The notes under the pieces were generated by a model that saw nothing but the letters and a program-made list of their open reading frames with translations, had not been told where the DNA came from and made no database searches. 64,000 nt of DNA. Source: Pseudomonas lini (lineage in GTDB: Bacteria > Pseudomonadota > Gammaproteobacteria > Pseudomonadales > Pseudomonadaceae). Position 1 is the stretch's first letter, and each line of letters starts with the position of its first letter. The stretch lies in NCBI RefSeq assembly GCF_001042905.1, contig NZ_JYLB01000001.1, positions 372,001 to 436,000 of the forward strand, in the 5' to 3' direction. This document shows, one piece after another, positions 26,083 to 35,256 of the stretch. A program made the position numbers and the translations under genes.

Positions 26083-27287
26083 CATGCGATGTTCACCGAT
26101 GCAACCGGCTCCCGCGTGGCTGCGCGTGCAGCCAGGAAGGCAAGAGCAGCCGCCACGCCCAGCAACGCGGCGCTCAACTCGAAGGTTGCTCGATAGCCGC
26201 TCGAGTCAAACACCAGCCCGCCAACGGTTGCACCCGAAGCAATGGCCAGTTGAATGATCGCCACCATTAAGCCGCCTCCCGCTTCAGCAGCCTCTGGCAA
26301 TGTTCTGGCCAGCCATGTCCACCATCCCACCGGGGCCGCCGTTGCAACCAGTCCCCAGAGACCCAACAAGACAGTAGTGGTCGCCGCCGAGCTGCCGAAT
26401 GAAACGAGCGCCAGTGCGATCGTTGCCATCAAGATCGGTATGACGATGAGGGTGCGATGCAGGCCATTTTTCAAGAAGGCTTCAATCAGGAAGGTTCCCG
26501 CGAGGCCCGCCAGACCGAGGACGAGCAACATCAGCGAGAGCATGGAAACACTGGCGTGCGTGACCGTTTCAAGGAACGGGCGCAGGTAGGTAAACAGCAT
26601 GAACTGACCCATGAAAAAGACACTGACCGCCACCATGCCTAACGCGACCGGTAGGATTTTCATCAGCCTGAAGACATTCCCAGTGCCTGAACCACTTTGC
26701 GACTTCATCGCCGGGAGGCTAAACAGAAGCCAGACAGAGGCGATTACCGCGACCGGGATGACGCACAAGAAGGCACCGCGCCAGCCGATCAACTCGCCAA
26801 GGAAACTGCCCAACGGCGCTGCAATCACTGTTGCCAGAGCGTTGCCGCCGTTGACGATTGCCATGGCGCGAGTGATCTGGTCTTCAGGCACCAGGCGCAT
26901 GGCGGTTGCCGCCGACAGCGACCAGAAGCCGCCTATCGCTACCCCGATCAACGCGCGGCCGATCATGAATACCCAGTAATTCGGCGCGAAAGCGACCACT
27001 GTTCCCGAGACGATCATCAGCACAGTCAGAGACAACAGCAGAGGTTTGCGGTCGACCCGCGCCGCCACCGAAGCGATCAGGAGGCTGGCGAACAGCGCAA
27101 ACAGCCCAGAGACAGAAATGCCCTGGCCCGCTTGCCCCTCGGTGATATGCAGATCGGCGGCAATCGGCGTCAGCAGGCTGACGGGCATGAATTCCGACGC
27201 CACCAGCACGAAGGCTGCAAGTGACATGGCGAATACGGCGCCCCACGACTGTTCGGCTTTCCGGGGGACGGGAGAGTGGTTGGTCAT
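26082..27287 (-). CDS. MFS transporter, DHA1 (sugar/drug efflux) type
   Basis: A 401-residue, 12-helix major facilitator. TM1 holds FVLVASEFMPVSLLTPIA, the loop 2-3 signature is RVDRKPLLL, and TM4 has GRALIGVAIGGFWSL. This pattern is that of AraJ/NepI-like proton antiporters that export sugars, purine nucleosides or drugs. It follows the hydrolase gene at 27376 on the minus strand by 88 bases with a hairpin between, so co-transcription is possible. Confidence 0.9.
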   Translation of the reverse strand: MTNHSPVPRKAEQSWGAVFAMSLAAFVLVASEFMPVSLLTPIAADLHITEGQAGQGISVSGLFALFASLLIASVAARVDRKPLLLSLTVLMIVSGTVVAFAPNYWVFMIGRALIGVAIGGFWSLSAATAMRLVPEDQITRAMAIVNGGNALATVIAAPLGSFLGELIGWRGAFLCVIPVAVIASVWLLFSLPAMKSQSGSGTGNVFRLMKILPVALGMVAVSVFFMGQFMLFTYLRPFLETVTHASVSMLSLMLLVLGLAGLAGTFLIEAFLKNGLHRTLIVIPILMATIALALVSFGSSAATTTVLLGLWGLVATAAPVGWWTWLARTLPEAAEAGGGLMVAIIQLAIASGATVGGLVFDSSGYRATFELSAALLGVAAALAFLAARAATREPVASVNIA

Positions 27288-27314
27288 TGATTGAATCCTG
27301 TCATGCGCGAAGCG

Positions 27315-27340
27315 TCGCGGCCCCGTGAACGAGGCCGCGA
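27315..27340 (-). terminator. hairpin between hydrolase and MFS genes
   Basis: Perfect 8-bp stem TCGCGGCC / GGCCGCGA, 36 bases after the minus-strand hydrolase. No T-tract. Confidence 0.4.
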
Positions 27341-27375
27341 GAGAGAGCCGGTGCCCGGCCAGGGCGCCGATCAGG

Positions 27376-28398
27376 CTACTTCAGGTTGCTTTTGAAGAAC
27401 GAGGTCAACTTGGCGAATGGAATGAGGTTGACTCGGTCGTAGAGATCCACATGCCCGGCATCAGGAATGATGAGCAGTTCTTTGGGTTCGGCAGCGCGTT
27501 TGTAGGCGTCCTCACTGAACTCGAGTGAGTGGGCCTGGGCGCCAGCAATGAACAGCAGCGGGCGAGGGGAGATCGTCTCGATGTCGTTGAACGGATAGAA
27601 GTTCATGAATTTCACGTTGCTGGTCAGCGTCGGCATGGTGGTTGTCTGCGCCGACGCACCGGCAGGCGTAACCTCTCCTCGTGGAGTGCGGTAGAAGTCG
27701 TAAAACTCGTCACCCACGGCGTTTCCGGTCAGTTTGAGTGGTGAGCCGCTGGTATAGCGGGTCTGGCCACCCTGGAACTCCACGTCGCGCTGCTGCGCCG
27801 CCTCGCGAATGATCTGCTGGCGCTGTTCAGCCGTTACACCGTGCTTGAGACCATTACGATTGGCCGCGCCCATGTCGTACATGCTGACGGTGGCGATGGC
27901 CCTGAGACGCGGATCAATCTTGGCCGCGCTGATGGCGAAGCTGCCGCTGCCACAGATGCCGATAACACCGATACGCTCACGATCAACAATGGGTCGAGTG
28001 CCGAGAAAGTCCACGGCGGCACTGAAGTCTTCGGCGTAGATATCAGGCGAGACTGCCTGACGAGGCGTGCCCTCGCTTTCACCCCAGAAGGATAAATCCA
28101 GCGACAGCGTGACAAATCCCTGCTCGGCCATTTTGGTGGCGTACAGGTTTGCACTCTGTTCCTTTACCGCGCCCATGGGGTGACCGACGATGATGGCGGC
28201 ATTTTTTGATTTCGGGTCGAGGCCCTTCGGAGTGAACAGATTGCCCGCCACGTTCATACCGTACTGATTCTTAAAGGTGACCTTCTCCACCGTCACTTTT
28301 TCGCTTTTGTAGAAATTCTCTGCGCCGTTCGACCTATCGGCGCCCATTGAAGAAAAAGAGGTAACAAGCAGCCCGAGGGCAAGCAAAATGCCTTTCAC
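27376..28398 (-). CDS. exported alpha/beta hydrolase, dienelactone-hydrolase-like
   Basis: A 340-residue paralogue of the hydrolase at 12245. Unlike that one it has a signal peptide (MKGILLALGLLVTSFSSMGA) and should be periplasmic. The nucleophile elbow is GICGSGS, keeping Cys in the same place, and the late DAGHVDLYDRV provides the His. It starts at GTG 28398 with AAAGGA seven bases upstream. The AraC gene at 28712 is divergent and may control it. Confidence 0.87.
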   Translation of the reverse strand: MKGILLALGLLVTSFSSMGADRSNGAENFYKSEKVTVEKVTFKNQYGMNVAGNLFTPKGLDPKSKNAAIIVGHPMGAVKEQSANLYATKMAEQGFVTLSLDLSFWGESEGTPRQAVSPDIYAEDFSAAVDFLGTRPIVDRERIGVIGICGSGSFAISAAKIDPRLRAIATVSMYDMGAANRNGLKHGVTAEQRQQIIREAAQQRDVEFQGGQTRYTSGSPLKLTGNAVGDEFYDFYRTPRGEVTPAGASAQTTTMPTLTSNVKFMNFYPFNDIETISPRPLLFIAGAQAHSLEFSEDAYKRAAEPKELLIIPDAGHVDLYDRVNLIPFAKLTSFFKSNLK

Positions 28399-28422
28399 TG
28401 GATAGTCCTTTCGATTGAGTGG

Positions 28423-28547
28423 TTATTCGCTGGCGTCTTTCGCTTGGCCAGCCAATGTGGCGTTGTCGATCACGGGGAACGGCGAATGATCTGCAAAGGC
28501 TCAAGGGGTTTGTCGCCCGCATGAGCACCATAGGCTTGTACAAGCAT
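28423..28547 (-). pseudogene. zinc alcohol dehydrogenase reduced to its two ends
   Basis: From an ATG at 28547 with GAGG nine bases upstream, 25 codons read MLVQAYGAHAGDKPLEPLQI IRRSP (split here for length), which fits the N-terminus of YahK-like zinc alcohol dehydrogenases. The frame then stops, and in the next frame the sequence reads FPVIDNATLAGQAKDASE and stop, matching the YRFVIDxAxL C-terminus of the same family. About 300 internal codons are gone. A single deletion that joined both ends out of frame explains this best. Confidence 0.6.
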
Positions 28548-28711
28548 GGGAGAGTCCTCGATGGTGTGTCGGATGAACATTCTCCCGCTCTGCCCAGAGG
28601 CTCTGTAGTGCAATCCGCTGGATTACTTGCTTGATTCTATGAGTCTGCGTTCTATTGCAGGACGCTTGCGTGTGGGCGAGTTAGAGTTCAGCGAAGAGGT
28701 ACGAGACGAAC

Positions 28712-29620
28712 ATGATGACCCAACACGAAACCGCCGCATCGCCCCAGGAGGCGCTCGCCCAGATCATTGGCTCGCGGGTCTTGAAACCCGGTGACTACGC
28801 AACCTCGATTGCGGGCCTCGGCTTCTTCAGGCGCGAACACCCGTCGCCGCCCGTTGTTTGCATGGTCGAACCGAGCATCATTCTTGTCGCCCAAGGCGAG
28901 AAACAGCTGTGGGTAGGCGGTGAGGGTTATCCGTATGACACCTCGCGTTTTCTGGTCACCTCACTGGATTTGCCGGCCAACTCGCAGGTGCTAGCGGCGA
29001 GCCCGGAGCAACCGTGCCTGGGGCTGACGTTCAAGCTCGATTTGCGCATGCTGGCAGAGCTGATTGCGCAGAGTGACCTGCCGCCCACCCGTGAACGTTC
29101 AGTCGCGAAAGGGGTAGGCATCGGTTCAGTGACCGCAGCCATGCTGGCGCCGTTCGAGCGCTTGTTGGCGCTGCTCGATGAGCCGGAAGCTATTCCTGTT
29201 CTCGCCCCTTTGATCCAGCGTGAAATTCACTACCGTCTCTTGAAAAGTGATCAGGCGGGCAGGTTGCGGCAAATCACTTCTGTCGATGGCCAGGGCTATC
29301 GAATCGCCAAAGCCATCGATTGGCTGAAGTTGAATTACACCTTGGCCCTTCGCGTCGACGACCTTGCCGCCCGGGTACAGATGAGCACGCCGACCTTTCA
29401 CCACCATTTCCGTCAGCTCACCGCGATGAGCCCATTGCAGTACCAGAAATGGCTACGGTTGAACGAGGCGAGGCGCTTGATGCTCAACGAGCATCAGGAT
29501 GTATCGAGCGCGGCGTTCAAAGTCGGCTATGAGAGCCCTTCGCAGTTCAGCCGCGAATACAGCCGACTGTTTGGCGTCGCGCCTAAACGAGATATCTCAA
29601 TGTTGCGAGGGGCAGGCTAG
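28712..29620 (+). CDS. AraC-family regulator with AraC N-terminal ligand domain
   Basis: A 302-residue regulator. The N-terminal half belongs to the AraC_N cupin type (PPVVCMVEPSIILVAQGEKQ, DTSRFLVTSLDLP). The C-terminal half has the double helix-turn-helix: VDDLAARVQMSTPTFHHHF and DVSSAAFKVGYESPSQFSRE. Such proteins are often paired with reductases and hydrolases that they induce. It is divergent from the alcohol-dehydrogenase relic and the hydrolase, so its original target gene has probably been partly deleted. Confidence 0.9.
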   Translation: MMTQHETAASPQEALAQIIGSRVLKPGDYATSIAGLGFFRREHPSPPVVCMVEPSIILVAQGEKQLWVGGEGYPYDTSRFLVTSLDLPANSQVLAASPEQPCLGLTFKLDLRMLAELIAQSDLPPTRERSVAKGVGIGSVTAAMLAPFERLLALLDEPEAIPVLAPLIQREIHYRLLKSDQAGRLRQITSVDGQGYRIAKAIDWLKLNYTLALRVDDLAARVQMSTPTFHHHFRQLTAMSPLQYQKWLRLNEARRLMLNEHQDVSSAAFKVGYESPSQFSREYSRLFGVAPKRDISMLRGAG

Positions 29621-29975
29621 CGACAGGGTGAGGTCATTCAAAAATGGTGGTGGGTTCACGGCAAACACCTTGCGCTGCGTTTTATGGATGACCGCCAAAC
29701 CATGGAGGTTGGAATGAGCCAACTCCAGACCTCCATGCGTCGCGTCTTTTTCCGCCCGAAGATATTGTTTTTCTCAGGTTGGAAAGAGACGTAGTGGCTA
29801 CTGCGCATTGTTTGCGTGACTTTGTCCCGGTTCGATGCCATCCACGCAGCCCGACGCCAACCCGCGAGCTTGAAACATTTCTAAACACACTTGTATAAGA
29901 AATGTTGTACGACGTCTTATCTGTTGTGTTCGACTGCGCTCGTTCTCACAAAAAAAATAAATGGAGATACCCTCT
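29621..29975. other. intergenic stretch before the Nramp-like gene
   Basis: 355 bases with no believable gene. It contains CCATGGAGGT-TGGAATGAGCCAA-CTCCAGACCTCCATG at about 29701-29738, an imperfect hairpin around a TGGAGGT/ACCTCCA core, and an AT-rich section near 29885-29925 with TTGTATAAG and TTGTACGAC, possible promoter or operator half-sites of the transporter. Confidence 0.45.
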
Positions 29976-31277
29976 ATGACGAGCATTCCTTCCGTCGAAG
30001 GCCAGGCTGCGGCGCCCGCTCAAAACCGATTTTCCCGAATTCTCAAACTGCTGGGCCCCGGAATCATCGCCGTACTGTCCTGGCTGGGCGCTGGTGACCT
30101 GATCACGTCGTCCGTGGCCGGTGCCAATTACGGTTACGCAATGATGTGGGTGCTGGCGGTCTCTCTGCTCTTGAGATACCTGATCGTCAACATCATCGCT
30201 CGCTTCCAGTTGTGCAATAACCAGGGCATGACCATCCTGCAAGGCTATGCGCAGCTGAATCCCTTTTTCGCCTGGTTCATGCTCGTCTATGCCCTGCTGA
30301 TGGGGCACTTGATGAACGCCTACATGATCAAGGGGGCGGGTGAGTCGCTGGCGATGCTGTTGAAAATCGACCAGCCACTGCTGTGTTCACTGGCGGTGGT
30401 ACTCGCGGTGTGGATGCTGGTGGGTCGAAATATTTATTCGATGATCGAAGGCGTGATGAAGGTGCTGCTGGCGATCATGACCCTGGCCTTTATTGCCTTG
30501 GCCGTGATGTCCGGTCCCGATGTCGTCGGCATCGTCAAAGGCACCATCGGCTTCAGCATCCCGCCGGATGAGGGCGTGCATGGCGCGCTGCTGGTGGCGG
30601 TATCGGTTATCGGCGCGGTTGCAGGCTCCATTGCCAATTTCGTGCATCCGTATGTCATGCGCCAAAAGGGCTGGACAGGGCCGCAGCACAAGCGTGTTCA
30701 ACGTAACGATTTGCTGTTTGCAGTGTTCGTCGGGATCGTCATCAACCTGGCCATCTGGATCGTCGGCGCGGAAATCCTGCGGCCCAACGGCATTGAGGTG
30801 AAGACCTTGGGTGACTTGGGCACGGCGCTGGAAATCTTCTTCGGCCCGATGGGTTGGTACGTGTTCTTTATCGGCGTGTTCGCGACACTGTTTGCCAGTA
30901 TTTCCGGCAAGACCACTGCATTCCCGATGCTGATTACCGATGCTTTCCAACACGTTCTCCCCAAGCGTCGCGAGAAGTACGGCAAAGAGTTTCATCATGA
31001 TCCGATGCATAAATGGTTCATGCTGTTCATCCTCGTGACGCCATTGATCTGGTCACTGCCAGGCATGCCGGACTTCGTGACCCTGACCATTGGTGTCAGC
31101 GCGTTGAACATCATTGGCTTGCCGGTCATTTCCCTGGGCCTGCTGATCATGTCCAACCAGAAGAAGCTGCTGGACAAGAAATATCGCAACAACCTGTTTG
31201 AAAACATCGCGCTGCTTTTTGCTACAGGCCTCGCGCTGTGGGTCGCCTTCCAGTTGGGCGTCGATCTGTTTACCTGA
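29976..31277 (+). CDS. divergent Nramp-family transporter lacking the canonical metal motif
   Basis: A 433-residue membrane protein with about eleven hydrophobic helices. It aligns with Nramp proteins from LGPGIIAVLSWLGAGD onward. In true Nramp metal carriers TM1 carries DPGN and TM6 a MPH motif; here TM1 reads GAGD and TM6 reads IANFVHPYVMRQKGW, so the Asp and Asn metal ligands and the Met are absent at these places. It is thus an Nramp-related carrier whose substrate may not be Mn/Fe. ATG 29976 is preferred to ATG 29961, because the latter ATG lies in the ribosome site ATGGAGATAC. Confidence 0.82.
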   Translation: MTSIPSVEGQAAAPAQNRFSRILKLLGPGIIAVLSWLGAGDLITSSVAGANYGYAMMWVLAVSLLLRYLIVNIIARFQLCNNQGMTILQGYAQLNPFFAWFMLVYALLMGHLMNAYMIKGAGESLAMLLKIDQPLLCSLAVVLAVWMLVGRNIYSMIEGVMKVLLAIMTLAFIALAVMSGPDVVGIVKGTIGFSIPPDEGVHGALLVAVSVIGAVAGSIANFVHPYVMRQKGWTGPQHKRVQRNDLLFAVFVGIVINLAIWIVGAEILRPNGIEVKTLGDLGTALEIFFGPMGWYVFFIGVFATLFASISGKTTAFPMLITDAFQHVLPKRREKYGKEFHHDPMHKWFMLFILVTPLIWSLPGMPDFVTLTIGVSALNIIGLPVISLGLLIMSNQKKLLDKKYRNNLFENIALLFATGLALWVAFQLGVDLFT

Positions 31278-31283
31278 CACCCT

Positions 31284-31316
31284 GCCGCCGAGGGGACGCA
31301 ACGTCTCCTCGGCGGC
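31284..31316 (+). terminator. very stable hairpin after the Nramp-like gene
   Basis: Fifteen-pair stem GCCGCCGAGGGGACG / CGTCTCCTCGGCGGC (one G-U) with a CAA loop, six bases after the stop codon. No T-run, yet the stability makes it the likely transcript end. Confidence 0.65.
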
Positions 31317-31487
31317 CAACGTTCAGTCAGAAAACACGGCTATGCCTAACATTTCCTGAAAATAAAGCATCCGGTGTTCCTTTCTCGACTTTCTGGCTGG
31401 TCAATTACGGCGACGAGAGTAATCCGTCGTATGCCGATCTTGAAACATCCTCGCTTTTGGGTTGAAAGCGCGCCTGAAAAGATTCGG

Positions 31488-32639
31488 TTAATTGCGAAGT
31501 AATCGAGCGGTCGCACTGACAAAAACCAGCAGAACACTCACGCAACCCAGAGCGAATGACAAGGTGCTTAGATGGGCGACTGCTCCGATAAATACGGGAC
31601 CGATCAGAATGCCCGCGTAGCCCATCGAGATGACAGCGGGGATGGCTACCGCCTGTGGCATCCGTTGCTGGCGGCCTACAGCGGTAAAGAGCACTGGGAC
31701 AATGTTTGAGCATCCAGCACCGACCAGAGCGTAGCCAATCAAGGACGCGACCCAACCTTCGATCCCAAGCGACACCACCATGCCTGCGGCTGCGCAGAGT
31801 CCGCCAAGTGCAACGACGCGCACACCGCCAAGTTTGCTGACGATGGCATCTCCTGTCAGGCGGCCCACCGTCATCGCAGCGGCGAAGGATGCGTAGCCCA
31901 AACCGGCGATGCTCGGCTCTAACCCTCGGCTCGAGACCAGGAAAACCGCGCTCCAGTCGAGGATTGCGCCTTCAGTGAGGAAGACGATGAAACAGAGCGC
32001 TCCCAAAAACAGCACGATACCCCTGGGCACCGCGAACATGGGTCCACCCCGTTCAGTGCCATAAGTCAGAAAAGCAGGCGCAGCCTTGTAAAGCGCTCCC
32101 AATACTGTGGCAACGATGCAGAGCGCAGCAATCAACGGATGCAGGCCCAAGGTCAGCAGAGCGGTCATCGCCCCGGCGCCCAATATGCCTCCGACGCTGT
32201 AAAGGCCATGGAAGCCGGACTGAAGTGCCTGCCCGCTGTTTTTCTCGACGATGACGGACTGTATATTCATGGCGCAATCAAGCATGCCCATGCTGGCACC
32301 GAAGATAACGACAGCGATGACCAGTCCAGGCAGCCACGCCACGGTGCTCAACAGCGGAAAAACGGCACACAAGACAATCGTCGCCCAGATTACGACCGGT
32401 CGGCATCCATAGTGTGCAGTGAGATACCCAGCGAAGGGCATGGCCACAATAGATCCACCGCCCAGGCCAAGCAGCAGCAACCCCAGGCCACCATCGTCCA
32501 GACCAGCGCGGGCTTTAACCAATGGGACCAGAGGCGCCCATGCGGACATGAGTAAGCCCGCGATAAGGAAGGCGATGCGTGTAGACATCCGCTCGCTGTG
32601 GTTAGCCGTGGGTACCAATATCGGCGATGGAGCATTCAT
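31488..32639 (-). CDS. MFS transporter, YbjJ-like
   Basis: A 383-residue 12-helix transporter. TM1 is RIAFLIAGLLMSAWAPLVP, followed by LVKARAGLDDGGLGLLLLG, and the loop 2-3 GYLTAHYGCRPVV; this N-terminus is typical of the YbjJ group. Substrate unknown. It lies 98 bases downstream of the GlxA-family gene on the minus strand and could be part of the regulated set. The A-rich plus strand before 31488 gives no clear terminator. Confidence 0.86.
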   Translation of the reverse strand: MNAPSPILVPTANHSERMSTRIAFLIAGLLMSAWAPLVPLVKARAGLDDGGLGLLLLGLGGGSIVAMPFAGYLTAHYGCRPVVIWATIVLCAVFPLLSTVAWLPGLVIAVVIFGASMGMLDCAMNIQSVIVEKNSGQALQSGFHGLYSVGGILGAGAMTALLTLGLHPLIAALCIVATVLGALYKAAPAFLTYGTERGGPMFAVPRGIVLFLGALCFIVFLTEGAILDWSAVFLVSSRGLEPSIAGLGYASFAAAMTVGRLTGDAIVSKLGGVRVVALGGLCAAAGMVVSLGIEGWVASLIGYALVGAGCSNIVPVLFTAVGRQQRMPQAVAIPAVISMGYAGILIGPVFIGAVAHLSTLSFALGCVSVLLVFVSATARLLRN

Positions 32640-32737
32640 AATTCTCGGTAATCCTTATCGATGACGCTCGCCATCGTTTACTCGGCTTAGACGGTGCGGG
32701 TTTCGTATGTTTGTCGCGTGCCCGGGTTTCGGAAAAC

Positions 32738-33772
32738 TTAGCGCCTGCGCTCATACGTTGCTCTGTAACTGCTTGGCGCAACGCCAAAGAAGTCACGAAA
32801 GCGCATATGGAAGTTGGCGAAACTACAGAAGCCGGTCGCAATCGCGATATCGGTGATCGGCCGATTGCTCTGCAGAATAAGCTGCCGCGCTCGAGTCAAG
32901 CGCAGCTCAAGGTAGTAGCGTGTGGGCGTCGCACCCACAAAACGGCAGAAGCGACGCTCCAATTGTCGTCGGGAAATGTTCACACACTCAGCCAGTTCGT
33001 CGATCGATAGCGGCTCTTCGATGTTCTTTTGCATCAGTTCTAAAGCGAGCTTCAGGGTTTGTGGCAAGGTGGGATCAGAGTCAACTATGACGGTCGATAT
33101 CCCTGAGACTTCAGAGGTTTGATCGCAACTGAGTATTTCCTCGACAGCATGGGTCAGCGACACGTCTTGTTTAGCGGTGATGAGCTCCAGCATCATGCGT
33201 AACGAGCTGCTGGCGCCGGCGCACGTGATACGGTTTTTGTCTATTACGTGAGTTCGACAAGAGACCAGCACCTTGGGAAAAACATCCTCCATCATCGCTC
33301 GCCCGTCTGGATGGAAAGCACACTCGACACCATCCATAAGCTGAGCTTCCGCCAGGAAAAATGCACCGTTCCACAAACCGCCCATGGTCGCGCCAAGAGA
33401 GGCGACGTTACGTAGCTTGCGACGTAATAGCGGGTCGCTGATCAGTTTGACCCGTAAACCCCCGGCGACAATCAGAACGTCGATACGATCCGGTAGTTGT
33501 GAAAGCTCCAAGTCTGCTGAAATCGCAATACCCAGATCGCTCATCACCAGACGGCTCCTGATGCCGACAGTCAACACCTCAAACGCTGGTGTCTCGCTAA
33601 TCAGGTTGGCGGTCACCAGCGCATCGATAGCGCCGGTGAACGACATCATCGAGAAATTGTTCAAAAGCACGAAAGCTACACGAGTCACTGCCTGCGGCTT
33701 TACTGGTTTCTCCGCCGTATAGGAGTACCCCATGTTTTTGTCTTTGAGCACGCTCTCGAATACGAATGGCAT
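32738..33772 (-). CDS. GlxA-family regulator (DJ-1/PfpI domain plus AraC HTH), GbdR/CdhR-like
   Basis: A 344-residue regulator. Residues about 27-200 form the class-I amidotransferase-like sensor (VAFVLLNNFSMMSFTGAIDAL, DVLIVAGGL, GLWNGAFFLAEA) without a catalytic Cys in the elbow. The C-terminal AraC domain reads SIDELAECVNISRRQLERRF and PITDIAIATGFCSFANFHMRF. In Pseudomonas this architecture is used by GbdR, CdhR and similar regulators of betaine, carnitine and related amine catabolism. MGYSYTAE (start 33733) is an alternative start. It resembles the regulator at 45601, so the catabolic region is bracketed by two of them. Confidence 0.92.
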   Translation of the reverse strand: MPFVFESVLKDKNMGYSYTAEKPVKPQAVTRVAFVLLNNFSMMSFTGAIDALVTANLISETPAFEVLTVGIRSRLVMSDLGIAISADLELSQLPDRIDVLIVAGGLRVKLISDPLLRRKLRNVASLGATMGGLWNGAFFLAEAQLMDGVECAFHPDGRAMMEDVFPKVLVSCRTHVIDKNRITCAGASSSLRMMLELITAKQDVSLTHAVEEILSCDQTSEVSGISTVIVDSDPTLPQTLKLALELMQKNIEEPLSIDELAECVNISRRQLERRFCRFVGATPTRYYLELRLTRARQLILQSNRPITDIAIATGFCSFANFHMRFRDFFGVAPSSYRATYERRR

Positions 33773-33796
33773 AAATCCTCTTTGACACCTGAACGA

Positions 33797-35170
33797 CTAG
33801 CCAAGAAACCGTTGCGGAATCCAGGGAGCGGTTTTTGTAGCGGACAGCAACAAATCAAAGAACGATTGGCAGTCATCACTACCGGGCAATGCTTCAACAC
33901 TGTTCTTGATGGCATTGCTGAGTGTGGATCCCAGACTGTCATCAGCCAGTAAATGGTATTTAGCAGCGAATTCGTCGCTCGACATAGGGTTGCCGGGGTC
34001 GCCCTTGGCTGTCGCGGTTGGGCTCGTAAGACACGTGCCGTCTTTCAGGGTAACCGTGACGCGGGACAGAATTTCCTCCGGGAACCTGGTGGACAGGTCA
34101 GGCGCCTCATGAAGGGTTATTTTCGCGCTGATACTCAAGATGTCTGGCGCATGAATGGAATCCCCGGTGACCTCTTTAGGTCCCAGCTTGCCGCGAACGA
34201 TCAAGGCAGCCAGCGGGAACGCTAGCGCATACTGGGCCTCGTCCGCATTCTTCGGAAAATGCCCCTGCAAACACACAGACTCGTGGAACGTTTCGACATC
34301 AATGGTCTCGATCAACTCCGCAGTGATGGCTGGATGTGCTCGCATCAAATCGGTCATGGCCGTGAGTGCCGGTTGCGCCCAGCGACATACCGGCCACGGT
34401 TTGAAATATTGCTCGTCGATTTCCCAGCGGGTTCCAATGTCCTGCCAGAAAGTGGAAATCTCCAAAGGTTCAACGGTGGCGGCAGGAGCGCCAGTGACAC
34501 CGAGCTGCGCCATCAGTAGTGCGTTCAGTCCGGCATACGCCCCGGCGCCGTGAGCATCACGCAACATCGTCGGAAAGCTCACCAGGCGCATCATCGGGCA
34601 CCTGGGGCCAAAGTATTCCGCGATACCCAGCGCATGACGGAACGTCGTTTCATCAAGCTTCAGCAAGCGGGCGCCAGCGCAAACGACCCCGATCCCGGAA
34701 AAGGCGCCTGAGGCATGATATTCAGGGGCAGTGGCCATCAATGCCTGGCCCGCCCGCAAAGCGGTCTCGTAACCGATGCACAGTGCGCTGAGGAATTCTT
34801 CGCCACTGATGTCTTTGCCCTGACTGCGATACGCGTCAACCAATGCAACAATGGCCGGGACAACGGTTGCACCCGCATGCCCCTTGGAGGTGAAGTGACC
34901 TTCATGTGCATCCAGGCTATCAACGCAGAAACCGCCTGCATACGCGGCGCCCAATGGATGTACGGCTCTGCCGTCGAACCAAAGGCGGCTGGACAGCTTG
35001 TTGGCAGAGTAGTGGGTGTCTGCGTAGGTTTTGAGCATCACGCTGGTTTGATTGTCGCGAGCACCGGCGGCCACACCAATGATGTCGAGCAGGCAAGTTT
35101 TAACCAACTCGCGTGTATGCAGGGGCGCGTCCTTGTAACTGAAATTCTGGACGAATGAATACAACTGCAT
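33797..35170 (-). CDS. MmgE/PrpD-family protein
   Basis: A 457-residue member of the MmgE/PrpD fold, the family of 2-methylcitrate dehydratase and iminodisuccinate-related enzymes. Typical segments are VKTCLLDIIGVAAGA, SLDAHEGHFTSKGHAGA, SALCIGYETALRAG and YFKPWPVCRWAQPAL. Family members carry out eliminations on carboxylated substrates. It lies 24 bases upstream (in transcription) of the GlxA gene and after the ProX terminator, so it may head its own small operon. Its exact reaction in this region is not known. Confidence 0.88.
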   Translation of the reverse strand: MQLYSFVQNFSYKDAPLHTRELVKTCLLDIIGVAAGARDNQTSVMLKTYADTHYSANKLSSRLWFDGRAVHPLGAAYAGGFCVDSLDAHEGHFTSKGHAGATVVPAIVALVDAYRSQGKDISGEEFLSALCIGYETALRAGQALMATAPEYHASGAFSGIGVVCAGARLLKLDETTFRHALGIAEYFGPRCPMMRLVSFPTMLRDAHGAGAYAGLNALLMAQLGVTGAPAATVEPLEISTFWQDIGTRWEIDEQYFKPWPVCRWAQPALTAMTDLMRAHPAITAELIETIDVETFHESVCLQGHFPKNADEAQYALAFPLAALIVRGKLGPKEVTGDSIHAPDILSISAKITLHEAPDLSTRFPEEILSRVTVTLKDGTCLTSPTATAKGDPGNPMSSDEFAAKYHLLADDSLGSTLSNAIKNSVEALPGSDDCQSFFDLLLSATKTAPWIPQRFLG

Positions 35171-35205
35171 TTCATGATTCCTGAATGATGAACGCCGAAA
35201 CGGAT

Positions 35206-35235
35206 AAAAAGTTGCCCGGGGCAGGGCAACCTTTT
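35206..35235 (-). terminator. Rho-independent terminator after proX
   Basis: On the minus strand AAAAGGTTGCCC-TGCCCC-GGGCAAC is followed by TTTTT. It lies 22 bases after the proX stop and ends the importer operon before the MmgE/PrpD gene. Confidence 0.85.
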
Positions 35236-35256
35236 ATGCAGATTTAAATGAAGGAA

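Noticed and set aside
33797..35170. MmgE/PrpD gene as a methylcitrate-cycle prpD
   Set aside because: No prpB, prpC or acnD-type neighbours; the context is betaine-like catabolism, so only the family can be named.
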